Positions 24,754 to 33,630 of a DNA stretch of 53,725 nt are shown one piece after another. Position numbers and translations under genes: made by a program. Source of the stretch: Armatimonadota bacterium (GTDB lineage: Bacteria > Armatimonadota > Hebobacteria > CAIYQO01); contig JAKPKV010000068.1 in assembly GCA_029553475.1 (NCBI GenBank), forward strand, positions 1-53,725, written 5' to 3'. Below the pieces are notes generated by a model. It had not been told where the DNA came from, searched no databases, and saw nothing but the letters and a program-made list of their open reading frames with translations. Each line of letters begins with the position of its first letter. Position 1 is the stretch's first letter.

Positions 24754-25986
24754 TCATGGTGCGCGCACCACCGCATCCGTCATCTTCGCCACGCGCGCCA
24801 TCGCTTTCACGTCGTGCACGCGGACGATGTCGGCGCCGTTGGCGATGGCGAGGGCGACGGTAGCGGCGGTGCCTTCCAAGCGTTCCTCGGGGGAGAGGCC
24901 GCCGAGGATTGTGCCGATAGTGGACTTGCGCGAGGTACCCATGAGCACCGGCTGGCCGTAAGAGCGCAGCTCACGCAGACGGCGGAGGAGCTCCAGGTTG
25001 TGCGCCACCGTCTTGCCGAAGCCGAAGCCGGGGTCGAGGATGACCTGGTCGCGCGGGATGCCGGCGGCGACGGCGAGGGCGGTGGCACCTTCAAGGTCGG
25101 CGCAGACCTCGGTCAACAGGTCGGCGTATTCCGGGTGCTGCTGCATGGTGCGCGGGGTGCCCTTGATGTGCATCACCACCACCGGGGCGCAGAAGGCGGC
25201 GGCGGTGGCAGCCATCGCGGGGTCGAAGCGCAGGCCGCTGATGTCGTTCACGATGCAGGCGCCGGCCTCCAGCGCGGCGCGGGCGACGGCGCTTTTATAG
25301 GTATCCACCGAGATGGGCACGGGCAGGCGCGCGGCCAGCGCGCGCACCGCCGGCGCCACCCGCCGCAGCTCATTTTCCAGCGGCACTTCCTCGGCGCCGG
25401 GGCGGGTGGATTCCCCGCCGATATCCAGGATATCGGCGCCGTCGGCCACCATCGCCTCCGCCCGTGCCAGCAGAGCGTCCGTATCCCCCGCCAGCCCATC
25501 GCCGGAGAAAGAATCGGGGGTGACGTTGAGGATGCCCATGATATACGTCCGGCGGCCCAACGGCAGCCGGTGCGCGCCGCAGCACAGCTCCCCTGCCGTC
25601 GTCGCGTAGTGCCACAGCGTATCGAGCACGGCGTCGGCGGTCGCCGGTAGGCCCCAGCCGGCGCGGCGGAGTTTCGCGCAGGCGGTGGAGAGCTGCGCCT
25701 CGGTGCCGATGAGCACGACGTCCGTGTCATCCACCCCGCAGGACACCGCCCGGGCGTGCAGCGCGGCGTCGCCCCCGGCGGCGAGCATCTCTTGCTTGAT
25801 GACGTTCGCCGCCGGCACCGGCACCGCCGAGAGGTGAATCAGCCGTATCAGCCCCTTCGGCGTCATGATGCGGGCGCCTTCGTCCGCGCACCCGACGCGC
25901 CGCAGCGTGCGCGCCACCGCATCGGCATCTTCCGCGGTCAATACCCGCACCCCGCGATCCGCGCGCCCAAACGTATCGGCCCCCAT
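24754..25986 (-). CDS. folP: Dihydropteroate synthase with N-terminal extension
   Basis: The 410-aa enzyme condenses p-aminobenzoate with dihydropterin pyrophosphate in folate synthesis. The core starts at about residue 145 with YIMGILNVTPDSFSGDGL, followed by ADILDIGGESTRPGAEEVPL, VPISVDTYKSAVARAALEAG, NDISGLRFD, VILDPGFGFGKTVAHNLELL and LMGTSRKSTIGTILGG. About 140 residues precede the core, making it much longer than the usual 270-290-aa enzyme. This extension (with IMTPKGLIRLIHLSAVPVPA) is known in some Clostridia-like folP proteins but has no clear role. The start at 25986 has AAGGAGG. Confidence 0.94.
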   Translation of the reverse strand: MGADTFGRADRGVRVLTAEDADAVARTLRRVGCADEGARIMTPKGLIRLIHLSAVPVPAANVIKQEMLAAGGDAALHARAVSCGVDDTDVVLIGTEAQLSTACAKLRRAGWGLPATADAVLDTLWHYATTAGELCCGAHRLPLGRRTYIMGILNVTPDSFSGDGLAGDTDALLARAEAMVADGADILDIGGESTRPGAEEVPLENELRRVAPAVRALAARLPVPISVDTYKSAVARAALEAGACIVNDISGLRFDPAMAATAAAFCAPVVVMHIKGTPRTMQQHPEYADLLTEVCADLEGATALAVAAGIPRDQVILDPGFGFGKTVAHNLELLRRLRELRSYGQPVLMGTSRKSTIGTILGGLSPEERLEGTAATVALAIANGADIVRVHDVKAMARVAKMTDAVVRAP

Positions 25987-26221
25987 GGCAGGCTCCTCCT
26001 TGCCAGCGATTATTCGGGAGACGGCGCGGATTTCCTGCGCGCATCCCTGCCGTCCCCGCGGAGGCGCCATCCCGGTGGGCATCTCCGATGGGGGAGAGGT
26101 GGCACGAGTGGCTGCCGAGTTGTCAGGGTACGGCGGGAGGATAGTATAGAAAACGTTTATTTGTTAAGGGGTGTTTGGGGGTGCCGTGCCTGATCGTTCG
26201 TAGTAGCGCCGCAGCCGCAGC
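25987..26221. other. Intergenic region upstream of folP
   Basis: It holds the folP ribosome site and a plus-strand TTGTCA / TAGTAT pair near 26120-26147 with no plus-strand gene after it. Nothing else is recognised. Confidence 0.35.
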
Positions 26222-26463
26222 AAGGCGCGTCCGCCTCTGCACCCCGTCCCCACCAAACCCCGTTCGTCGTGCGGGCACGCAGCGGGACGGAGTGCCGTCA
26301 CAATGGGGACTGTCCCCTGAACGCCGTGACCCGTTGATCCACAGGGGCTTCACCGGGACTGTCCCCAATGGGCGCAGCACCCGCGCACGGCACTCCGCTC
26401 CGCTGCGTGCCTCACTACGAACCGGATGGGGTGGGGCCGGGGGTGCCGAGGCGGACGCGCCTT
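26222..26463. repeat. 242-bp imperfect palindromic repeat (left flank of HEAT gene)
   Basis: The ends are perfect 15-bp inverted repeats (AAGGCGCGTCCGCCT at 26222-26236 and its complement at 26449-26463). Both arms contain ACCCCG, CCCCACC and GCACGCAGCGG-type blocks. The centre carries GGGGACTGTCCCC twice, around GAACGCCGTGACCCGTTGAT. The central part is repeated in inverted orientation at 27840-27955. Confidence 0.7.
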
Positions 26464-26479
26464 CTGATTGCCAAGCGGG

Positions 26480-27607
26480 TTACACGGCGTCCGTATAGGC
26501 GCGATCCACCGCTATCGTGCCGAAGAAATGGCGCAGGATCCGCAAGGCGTTTTCGGGGAGCGCGCAGGTTACGCGTACCGGCATTTTCTTGTAGCGTTTC
26601 CGCCGCCGGGGGTCGGTGTCATTGCCCACCAGGATGCAGAAGCGCTCGACTTCCAGCTCGCTCGCGCGACGGATCTCCACCCGGTCGAAATCGAAGTGCG
26701 CCTTGCGGGCCAGCCAGTCGCCGGAGTAGATGCCGTCTTCATGGCTGTCCCCGGCCATTCCCTCGTCCAGCACGGCGACGATCGTCTCCGCGCGGTCCCA
26801 GGTGTTGCCGAGACAGCCGGGGCAGGCGATATAGCGAATTCGCTGCCACCATTTCAGGTGGAGTGCCTGCCGCGCTTCGCGCGGCAACGCCGGCGCAAAC
26901 GTCGCGGGACGTCGCAGGCACCGCGGGCAGTAGGCATCGGCGCCGGGGTAGGGTGACGCGGCGAGCGCCGCGCAGAGACTCCCCAGCGCCCGACGGGCCG
27001 CCGCCCGCACAGGGTAGTCATCCGCCAGCCGCGCGAGGAGCGGTTCCACCGCCCGCGCATCGCCCAGGGTTCCCAGCGCCGTACAGGCCGCCCTCCGCAC
27101 AGCCGAACTACGATCCGCCAGCCGAGTGAGGAGTGGCTCCACCGCCCGTGCATCCCCTAGCGCTCCCAGCGCCGTGCAGGCGGCTGACCGCACTGCCCCG
27201 TCACCATCCGCCAGCCGCGGGAGGAGCGGTTTGGCCGCCCGCGTATCGCCTAACGCCCCCAGCGCTATACAGGCTCGTTGACGCCACGCAGGCACTTGAG
27301 CATCCAGAGCGAGCAGCATGCCGCGCAGGAGATGGTCGGCCGCCTCCGGAGTGAGCGTCGTGATGGCAACGGACCTGCCCGCAACGAGCGTCTCACCCGC
27401 GGCAGCCAATTCCGCCTGGCCCAGCGCCCCCAGCGCGTCGCAGGCCGCCTCCCGCACATCCGCCTCATCCGCCAGCCGCGCGAGGAGCGGCGCAAGCGCC
27501 CGCGCGTCGCCCAGCGCCCCTAATTTATGGCAGGCTTCTTTCCTCTCCAGCCACCAGCCGGATGCCAGTATGCTCATCCATTTATCAAATTCAGCGCTAT
27601 TGGCCAT
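26480..27607 (-). CDS. HEAT-repeat protein with C-terminal zinc-finger-like domain
   Basis: The 375-aa protein starts at MANSAEFDKW. Residues about 15-215 are HEAT/PBS-lyase-type repeats, each with an LGALGDARAVEPLLARLAD core (at least five). The C-terminal part has YCPRCLRRP and, about 40 residues later, ACPGCLGN, a likely four-cysteine zinc site, then a charged domain with RRRKRYKKMPVRV. HEAT repeats bind proteins; the C-terminal domain is unknown to me. A minus-strand TATAAT at 27633-27638 is 25 bp upstream. The gene is enclosed by inverted copies of a GGGACTGTCCC repeat, which suggests movement as a unit. Confidence 0.75.
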   Translation of the reverse strand: MANSAEFDKWMSILASGWWLERKEACHKLGALGDARALAPLLARLADEADVREAACDALGALGQAELAAAGETLVAGRSVAITTLTPEAADHLLRGMLLALDAQVPAWRQRACIALGALGDTRAAKPLLPRLADGDGAVRSAACTALGALGDARAVEPLLTRLADRSSAVRRAACTALGTLGDARAVEPLLARLADDYPVRAAARRALGSLCAALAASPYPGADAYCPRCLRRPATFAPALPREARQALHLKWWQRIRYIACPGCLGNTWDRAETIVAVLDEGMAGDSHEDGIYSGDWLARKAHFDFDRVEIRRASELEVERFCILVGNDTDPRRRKRYKKMPVRVTCALPENALRILRHFFGTIAVDRAYTDAV

Positions 27608-27632
27608 GACACCGGCGCCCCCTGCATGCAGA

Positions 27633-27638
27633 ATTATA
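27633..27638 (-). promoter_or_regulatory. -10 box for the HEAT-repeat gene
   Basis: TATAAT on the minus strand lies 25 bp before the ATG at 27607. No good -35 is seen. Confidence 0.4.
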
Positions 27639-27744
27639 CGCGCGAGCGCCGTCCTCCTGCGGGCGGGCGGGCGATCCCGACGGGCGATCCCGATGGCAGC
27701 GGAGCGGAGGGCCGTGCGGGGGTGCTGGCGGTTGCAGACACGCA

Positions 27745-27960
27745 CACTGGGACAGTCCCCATATGCGTCATCATAGCGTCAGCGCTCGTACTCGAAATGG
27801 GATACGGGCGGACAGGATGTCCGCGCTCCGATGGACGCATAATGGGGACAGTCCCGGTGAGGCCCCTGTGGGTCAACGGGTCACGGCGTTCAGGGGGACA
27901 GTCCCCATTTCACGACGAAGGGGTTTGGTGGGGCCGGGGTGCAAAGGCGAGCGCATCTCC
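27745..27960. repeat. Inverted partner repeat (right flank of HEAT gene)
   Basis: It contains GGGACAGTCCC three times (near 27749, 27844 and 27896). The block at 27840-27955 is the reverse complement of the central part of the left repeat, including the complement of GAACGCCGTGACCCGTTGA and of CCCCACCAAACCCC. An internal GCGGACAGGATGTCCGC palindrome also recurs in the hairpin after metG. Confidence 0.7.
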
Positions 27961-28036
27961 ACAACGCGCGCGGGATGTGGCATAATAGGCGAGCATCGCT
28001 GCGCAGACCGATCGTTACCACGAGAAGGAGCAGACC

Positions 28037-28987
28037 ATGACGCGTCATCCCGGGTCGCCGACATTTCGTTTTTCGCCCGCGCCCTTCATCCCCTTCGCCG
28101 ACGCGGCGGAAGTGGCGCGCGTGCGCGCCATCCGCCGCGAGCAGTTGGCACGGCACTGGAATCCGGATTTTCGCATCACCATCATCCCCAACGCCGAGGT
28201 GGAGTTCCGCTGGATCGCCGACATGTTCCATCGCATCCACACCGCCGCGGTCGAAGGCCGTCAACTGGTGATGATTACCCCGAACCCCTGGCCGTCCTAC
28301 GCGAAGATCGCCTATCTGATCAACATGTTCCGCCTTGACTGCCGTCACCTGTGGACCTTCAACATGGACGAATACGCCAACGAAGACGGCGAGATCGCCC
28401 CGGAAAGCTGGGAATTCGGCTTCATGCACGCCTTCAAAAAATATTTCTGGGCGGAAATTGATGCGGACCTGCGCCCGCCGGCGCATCAAGTCAACGGTCC
28501 CACCACCGAGAACATTGACCGCTACAGCGACATGATCGCCGAGCGGGGTGGGGCGGATATCTGCTACAGCGGCCCCGGCTGGACCGGCCACCTCGCCTTC
28601 ATCGAGCCCGACGCCCCGGAATTCGCCGGCTCGCTGGAGGAATGGAAGCGGATGGGCGCCCGCGTCTGCACGCTGCACCCGCTCACCGTGGCGCAGAACT
28701 CCATGCACGGCAGTTTCGGCGCCAGCGGCGACCTCTGGGCGGTGCCCCCGAAGGCCGCCACCATCGGCCCGCGCGATGTCATCGGCGCCAAGCACCGCAT
28801 TGACATGCACGCGATCTCCGTGGATGGCTCGCGCGTCTCCTGGCAGCGCATGATTACCCGCCTGGTGCTGCATGGCCCGGTCACCCCCCGGCTGCCGCAG
28901 TCTCTCCTGCAGACCCTGCCTACCGATGTCTGGGTGGCGGAAAGCTCGGCGCAGGATATCGAACCCCACTGGGAGATCGGCTACTGA
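28037..28987 (+). CDS. Glucosamine-6-phosphate deaminase/isomerase-like protein (NagB superfamily)
   Basis: The 316-aa protein has the NagB layout: LVMITPNPWPSYAKIAYLIN, NMDEYANEDG at the usual LDEY site, and GPGWTGHLAFIEPDAPEF where NagB has GxGxDGHIAFNEP. The catalytic His and Glu of that motif are kept, but the first Asp is Thr here. It may therefore act on a different sugar phosphate or by a modified mechanism. The start has GAAGGAG; an extended -10-like TGGCATAAT lies at 27979-27986. It is the first gene of a three-gene run with a GH27-like glycosidase and an esterase. Confidence 0.78.
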   Translation: MTRHPGSPTFRFSPAPFIPFADAAEVARVRAIRREQLARHWNPDFRITIIPNAEVEFRWIADMFHRIHTAAVEGRQLVMITPNPWPSYAKIAYLINMFRLDCRHLWTFNMDEYANEDGEIAPESWEFGFMHAFKKYFWAEIDADLRPPAHQVNGPTTENIDRYSDMIAERGGADICYSGPGWTGHLAFIEPDAPEFAGSLEEWKRMGARVCTLHPLTVAQNSMHGSFGASGDLWAVPPKAATIGPRDVIGAKHRIDMHAISVDGSRVSWQRMITRLVLHGPVTPRLPQSLLQTLPTDVWVAESSAQDIEPHWEIGY

Positions 28988-29015
28988 CCGAAACTATATG
29001 TACCGGGAGCGCCTC

Positions 29016-30338
29016 ATGTCCCAATCGCTGCATCGCCTGACGCCGCGCCCGCCGCTCGGCTGGAACAGTTACGACAGTTTTGGCTGCTTCATCAACGAGC
29101 GCCGGGCGTTGGAAAACCTCCGCGTCTTCATCGAGCGCCTTCGCCCGCACGGCTATGCCTACTTCGTCATAGACGCCGGCTGGTATCGGAGCTATGACCT
29201 CGCCGGCCGGGAGTTCCCCGGCGCGGACGAGCCCTACACCGTGCGCATGGACGAGTACGGCCGGCCCATCCCCGCGCCCGGCTTCTTCCCGAACGGCATG
29301 GCCTCCCTTGCCGACGCCTGCCATGCCGCCGGCGTCAAGTTCGGCCTCCACATGATGCGTGGCATCCCGCGCGCCGCCGTGGAGGCCAACGCCCCGATAT
29401 GCGGCACGGCGCTGTATGCCCGCGATATCGCCAACCCCGCCGACACCTGCGCCTGGTGCGGCGACAACTACGGCATTGACATGGGCCGCCCCGGCGCGCA
29501 GGCGTATTACGACAGCATCATCGCCATGCTGGCGGGGTGGGGCGTGGATTTCATCAAGTACGACGATATCATCCCCTCGCCGCCGGAAGTGGACGCGGTC
29601 GTCAACGCCATCGAGAAGGTGGAGCGCGACATCGTCCTCAGCCTTTCGCCCGGCAACGGCCACCATCCCGACGGCTGGCCGTCCTATTTCCGCGCCAACA
29701 TGATCCGCACCAGCGGCGACATCTGGGACGACCGCGAGGATTTCCGCTGGGTCTTCGAGCGCTGGCAGACCTTCATGCCGCTGCTCGCTCAGCTCCCGCA
29801 TGGCTGCTGGCTCGATATGGATATGATCCCCTTCGGCGAATTGCAGGTGTGGAACCCGGCCGCTGACGAGCCGGTCGGCCACATGCTCATGAACGGGCGC
29901 GGCGCTCGCCGCATGAGCGGGCTGAATGACCCGCAGAAGCGCACCTTCATGACCATGCGCGCGCTGGCCGCTTCCCCGCTCTTCATGGGCGGCAACCTCC
30001 CCGGCACCGATGACTATTCCTTCCAGTTGCTCACCGACCCGGAGCTGCTCGCGTGCAACCAGCACGGCGTCACCGGCCATCTCGTCACCTACACCGAGTG
30101 GACCAGCACCTGGCAGACGCCGCATCGCGCGCGGCCCGATAGCGGCTGGTTCGGCATCTTCAACCGCGATGGCGCGCATCCGCGCGACATCGTGGCCGAC
30201 GCCGGGGTGCTGGACATCCCGCCGCACAGCCGTCTTTTCGATATCTGGAACCGCCGCGACCTCGGCGACCTGACGGCGCCGCTGTGCGTGACCGTGCCGC
30301 CGGATGACGTGCTCTTCGTGCGCTACCATCCCGCGTGA
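29016..30338 (+). CDS. Alpha-galactosidase-like glycoside hydrolase (clan GH-D, GH27-like)
   Basis: The 440-aa protein opens with TPRPPLGWNSYDSFG, the GH27 hallmark. The expected nucleophile Asp is in VDFIKYDDI and the acid/base Asp in IRTSGDIWDD. The (beta/alpha)8 barrel is followed by a short beta domain ending VPPDDVLFVRYHPA. There is no signal peptide, so it acts inside the cell. I chose the ATG at 29016, which follows GGGAG; the frame stays open upstream into the NagB-like gene. It is 28 bp from that gene and 12 bp from the esterase. Substrate specificity in clan GH-D is broad, so galactose is likely but not certain. Confidence 0.85.
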   Translation: MSQSLHRLTPRPPLGWNSYDSFGCFINERRALENLRVFIERLRPHGYAYFVIDAGWYRSYDLAGREFPGADEPYTVRMDEYGRPIPAPGFFPNGMASLADACHAAGVKFGLHMMRGIPRAAVEANAPICGTALYARDIANPADTCAWCGDNYGIDMGRPGAQAYYDSIIAMLAGWGVDFIKYDDIIPSPPEVDAVVNAIEKVERDIVLSLSPGNGHHPDGWPSYFRANMIRTSGDIWDDREDFRWVFERWQTFMPLLAQLPHGCWLDMDMIPFGELQVWNPAADEPVGHMLMNGRGARRMSGLNDPQKRTFMTMRALAASPLFMGGNLPGTDDYSFQLLTDPELLACNQHGVTGHLVTYTEWTSTWQTPHRARPDSGWFGIFNRDGAHPRDIVADAGVLDIPPHSRLFDIWNRRDLGDLTAPLCVTVPPDDVLFVRYHPA

Positions 30339-30350
30339 ATTGGAGGAGAC

Positions 30351-31520
30351 ATGACCACCGCCCCGCCCCCCGTCACCTGGGACCTGCCGCGGCTGTGTGC
30401 GCCGCCGGCGGTCTTCCCCGCGCCCGGCTTCTCCGCCCCGGAGGTGCGCGCGCTGTTCTACGAGGGCGCGCCGTACCGCGGCCGCCCGACCCGCGTCTTC
30501 GCCTGGCTGGGCGTGCCCGCGCTGCCGCCGGGCGAAAGCTGCCCGGCGATGGTGCTGCTGCACGGCGGGGGCGGCACCGCCTTCGACGAATGGGTGCGTC
30601 GCTGGAACCGGCGCGGCTACGCCGCCATCGCCATGGACCTCTGCGGCTGCGTGCCGGCACAGCCCGTCGTCCGCGACGGCGGCCCCCATGCCCGCCACGA
30701 GCACGGCGGCCCAGCCGGGTGGTCGGCATCCTTCGACCAGGCTGCCGATCCCATCGAAGACCAGTGGATCTACCACGCCGTCGCCGCCGGGCTGGCCGGC
30801 CACTCGCTGCTCGCCGCCCAGCCCGGCGTGGATGCCGAGCGCATCGGCGTCACTGGCATCTCCTGGGGCGGCTACCTGACGAGCATCGTGGCGGGCGTTG
30901 ACCCGCGACTGCGCGGCGCGGCGCCGGTCTACGGCTGCGGCTTCATCGGCGAGGACTCCTATATGAAGGATCAGGACTTCCCCGCGCGGCCCGCCGCCGA
31001 CGTGCGGCGCTGGCTCGAACTCTGGGATCCCGCGCATTATCTGGGGCGGGCGGCGCTGCCGATGTGCTGGGTGAGCGGCACGAACGATTTCGCCTTCCCG
31101 CTCTCTGCGCTGAAGCGTTCCTACCAACTGCCGGCCGGCCCGCGCACCCTCTGCCTTCGCATCGAGATGCCGCACAGCCATGTTGACGGCTGGGCGCCCG
31201 CCGAAATCGGCGTCTTCATGGACAGCCTGCTGCTGGGCGGCGCGCCCCTGCCGCGCCTGCATGACCACGGCACCGACGGCCGTGCCGTGTGGGCGCGCTG
31301 CGACGCGCCGCTGCCGATCACCCACGCCGAACTGTGCTGCACCCGCGCGCTGGGACATTGGGCCGACCGCAAATGGCAGAGCTATCCCGCGCAGTACGAC
31401 GCCGACGCCGGCTGTCTGACCGCCACCCTGCCGCCGCGCGCCACCGTCTGGTTTCTCAACGTGTATGACGAGCGCGGCTGCGTCGCCAGCACGCCGCACG
31501 CGGAGATCGGCAATGCATGA
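30351..31520 (+). CDS. Alpha/beta-hydrolase esterase (dienelactone hydrolase / acetyl-xylan-esterase type)
   Basis: This is a 389-aa protein. The oxyanion region is VLLHGGGGTAFDEWVRRW and the nucleophile elbow is GISWGGY. The Asp is probably in SGTNDFAFP and the His in PHSHVDGW. A C-terminal beta-rich extension of about 90 residues follows the catalytic domain. A GGAGGAG site precedes the ATG, 12 bp after the GH27-like stop. Together with its neighbours it suggests removal of acyl groups from an imported glycan fragment. No signal peptide is seen. Confidence 0.78.
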   Translation: MTTAPPPVTWDLPRLCAPPAVFPAPGFSAPEVRALFYEGAPYRGRPTRVFAWLGVPALPPGESCPAMVLLHGGGGTAFDEWVRRWNRRGYAAIAMDLCGCVPAQPVVRDGGPHARHEHGGPAGWSASFDQAADPIEDQWIYHAVAAGLAGHSLLAAQPGVDAERIGVTGISWGGYLTSIVAGVDPRLRGAAPVYGCGFIGEDSYMKDQDFPARPAADVRRWLELWDPAHYLGRAALPMCWVSGTNDFAFPLSALKRSYQLPAGPRTLCLRIEMPHSHVDGWAPAEIGVFMDSLLLGGAPLPRLHDHGTDGRAVWARCDAPLPITHAELCCTRALGHWADRKWQSYPAQYDADAGCLTATLPPRATVWFLNVYDERGCVASTPHAEIGNA

Positions 31521-31645
31521 CGGCGGCGAGCCGCGGGGAGATTGAGGGGCGCGGGCGGAGCCGGGGCGGGCGGGGGCTGTATCGGGGTGTCCGCGTTGCG
31601 CATGATGCGGCCCTGGGGTATGATGAGTTGGTGGAGGTGGCGTTG

Positions 31646-33433
31646 ATGCGTGTATGGACCGGAGTCGCGCTGCTGATAGCCTGGTTGGTATGGGGAGGCG
31701 TGGCGCCAGGCTGGGCGCAGAGCAGCATCACGGCAAAATACCCGGGGAAGGCGTGGGATTCCGTTCGCGCGGAGGTACAGCAGACGCTGCGCAATCGGAA
31801 GATCAAGGGCATGAGCATCGCGGTGGTGGATGACCAGCAGATCGTCTGGGCGGAGGGTTTTGGTACCGCCGACGTGTTTTTCCGCAACAAGGCCACCGCG
31901 GAGACCGTGTACGCGGCCGGCGTCCTCTCCAAGCTGTTGACGGCGACGGCGGTGATGCGGCTTGACGAGCAAAATAAACTCGGCATTGACCGGCCATTGT
32001 CGCGCTATTTACCGCAATTCGCCATCAAGTCTCGCTTCGGCAATCAGGAGATCACGGTGCGCAGCGTCCTCTGCCACCACTCCGGGCTGCCCAGCGACTG
32101 GCTGCAGGGCACCTGGAGCCTGAAGCCGACGCCCTACACCGACTACGCGCGGCTGCTGCATGACGAATATACCGCCGCCCCTCCGAATACCATCTACTCC
32201 TATTCCAACATCGGCTACGGCTTGCTCGCGCACATGGTGCAGCAGGTGAGCGGGCAGCGTTTTGACGACTATATGGAAGACGCCGTGCTGCGGCCGCTGG
32301 GGATGCGCACGGCCACCTTCCGCCCGGTGGGCGACGAATTTCCGGCGAATTACGCGAAGGTGTATGACGATGGCTACGAGCAGGACGTGCTGCCGCTGGG
32401 CGACGCGCCGGTAGACAGCCTGCGCGCCAGCGTGCTGGATATGAGCCGGCTGATGATGATGGTGCTGGCGAAGGGGCGCGTGGGCGGCGCGGCGTTTCTC
32501 AAGCCGGAGACGGTGGCGGAGATGCTGCGCCCACAGGGGCTGACCGGGCTGGACGCCGACGTGCGCACCGGTCTCGGCTGGTTTCGCGAAGGGGCGATGG
32601 CGTCACTTGCCGGATACGACGGCCCGCTCTACGGCTGCGGCGGGGCGACGATGACCAATCACTACGCGGCGCTGCTGGTGCTGCCGCGCGAAGAGCTGGG
32701 CATCGTGGTGCTGTGCAACTCCACGGAAGTGAACGAATCGCTACCGGTGCTCATGCGCGAGACGGCGCGGGCGGCGCTGCGCGCGAAGACCGGCAAATCC
32801 TGGTCCGCCATACGCGCGCCCGCTTTTTCAAAAGCCGTCACCCTGTCGCCGCAGGCGCTGCAACGATACACCGGATACTTCGCTACGGATTACTTCTCGC
32901 TGGTGAAGATCACGGAGCAGGGCGGGAAGCTGCACGCGTCGCTGGGGAAAATCTCCTTGAGTCTGACGCCGCGCGCCGACGGCGCATTCACGGTGAACCC
33001 GCCGCGTATCCTCGGCCTGTTCCCGGTGTCTATCGGCGCGTTTCGCGACTTGAGCTTCCGCGTCGTCACCCTGAACGGGCGCCGCATGCTGGTGCAGTAC
33101 CACGAGGGGCGGGGACAACCGGCCGGTGAACAGGTGAAGCCCGTGCCGATTTCCGCGGCCTGGAGAGCCCGCACCGGCGTCTACGCCATCAGCAATGCGA
33201 CCGCCGACGCCATGAAAACGATGACGATGACGCTGGCCATCGAGGATGGTTTCCTCGTCGCGCGCGCCAGCGGTCGCGCGACGCTGCCGCTGTCGGTCGC
33301 GTTGAATCCGATGAACAACACCGAAGCGACGATTATGGGCAGCGGGCGTTTCAAAGGCGAAACGATTCGCGTGGAAACGCAGCGCGGCGAAGAGGTGCTG
33401 TGCTATTCGGGATTCGTCTTCAAGAAGCGGTAG
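31646..33433 (+). CDS. Beta-lactamase-fold (class C / serine hydrolase) protein, nucleophile apparently absent
   Basis: This is a 595-aa protein with a signal peptide (residues 1-24, ending GWA). The start at 31646 follows GGAGGTGG; a TATGAT box is 30 bp upstream. The N-terminal 370 residues follow the beta-lactamase/DD-peptidase family: KGMSIAVVDDQQIVWAEGFG, then AAGVLSKLLTATAVM at the SxxK site, the Y-S-N motif in YSYSNIGYGLLAHMV, and LRPLGM. At the SxxK position the order is V93-L-S-K96, so the serine expected four residues before the end of the motif is Val. The C-terminal 200 residues are two beta domains like those of LACTB-type esterases. It is possibly a binding protein in the periplasm. 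Confidence 0.75.
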   Translation: MRVWTGVALLIAWLVWGGVAPGWAQSSITAKYPGKAWDSVRAEVQQTLRNRKIKGMSIAVVDDQQIVWAEGFGTADVFFRNKATAETVYAAGVLSKLLTATAVMRLDEQNKLGIDRPLSRYLPQFAIKSRFGNQEITVRSVLCHHSGLPSDWLQGTWSLKPTPYTDYARLLHDEYTAAPPNTIYSYSNIGYGLLAHMVQQVSGQRFDDYMEDAVLRPLGMRTATFRPVGDEFPANYAKVYDDGYEQDVLPLGDAPVDSLRASVLDMSRLMMMVLAKGRVGGAAFLKPETVAEMLRPQGLTGLDADVRTGLGWFREGAMASLAGYDGPLYGCGGATMTNHYAALLVLPREELGIVVLCNSTEVNESLPVLMRETARAALRAKTGKSWSAIRAPAFSKAVTLSPQALQRYTGYFATDYFSLVKITEQGGKLHASLGKISLSLTPRADGAFTVNPPRILGLFPVSIGAFRDLSFRVVTLNGRRMLVQYHEGRGQPAGEQVKPVPISAAWRARTGVYAISNATADAMKTMTMTLAIEDGFLVARASGRATLPLSVALNPMNNTEATIMGSGRFKGETIRVETQRGEEVLCYSGFVFKKR

Positions 33434-33484
33434 CGTAGTTTCTTATACCCGTTGCGCTGACCTGCGCCGCTTGTCCCGCCCACC

Positions 33485-33582
33485 ACCGGGGCCGCGGAGT
33501 TGTACTCCGCACGAGTGACCTCACCCTGTCGTTGAACAAAGAGCGTGTAAACTCGTGCGGAGTGCAACTCCGCGGCCCCGGT
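33485..33582. repeat. 32-bp inverted repeat enclosing 34 bp
   Basis: ACCGGGGCCGCGGAGTTGTA at 33485 and the complement at 33551-33582 pair with one mismatch over 32 bp. Each arm contains the smaller palindrome GCGGAGTTGTACTCCGC, also present near 6322. Confidence 0.75.
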
Positions 33583-33630
33583 ATGGGCAGGTTGATTCTC
33601 CGCGGCGAAAGGTGCGATAATGGCCTCGCC

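Noticed and set aside
26120-26147. TTGTCA / TAGTAT plus-strand promoter
   Set aside because: No plus-strand gene follows; the downstream region is a palindromic repeat and the next gene is on the minus strand. It could at most make a non-coding transcript.
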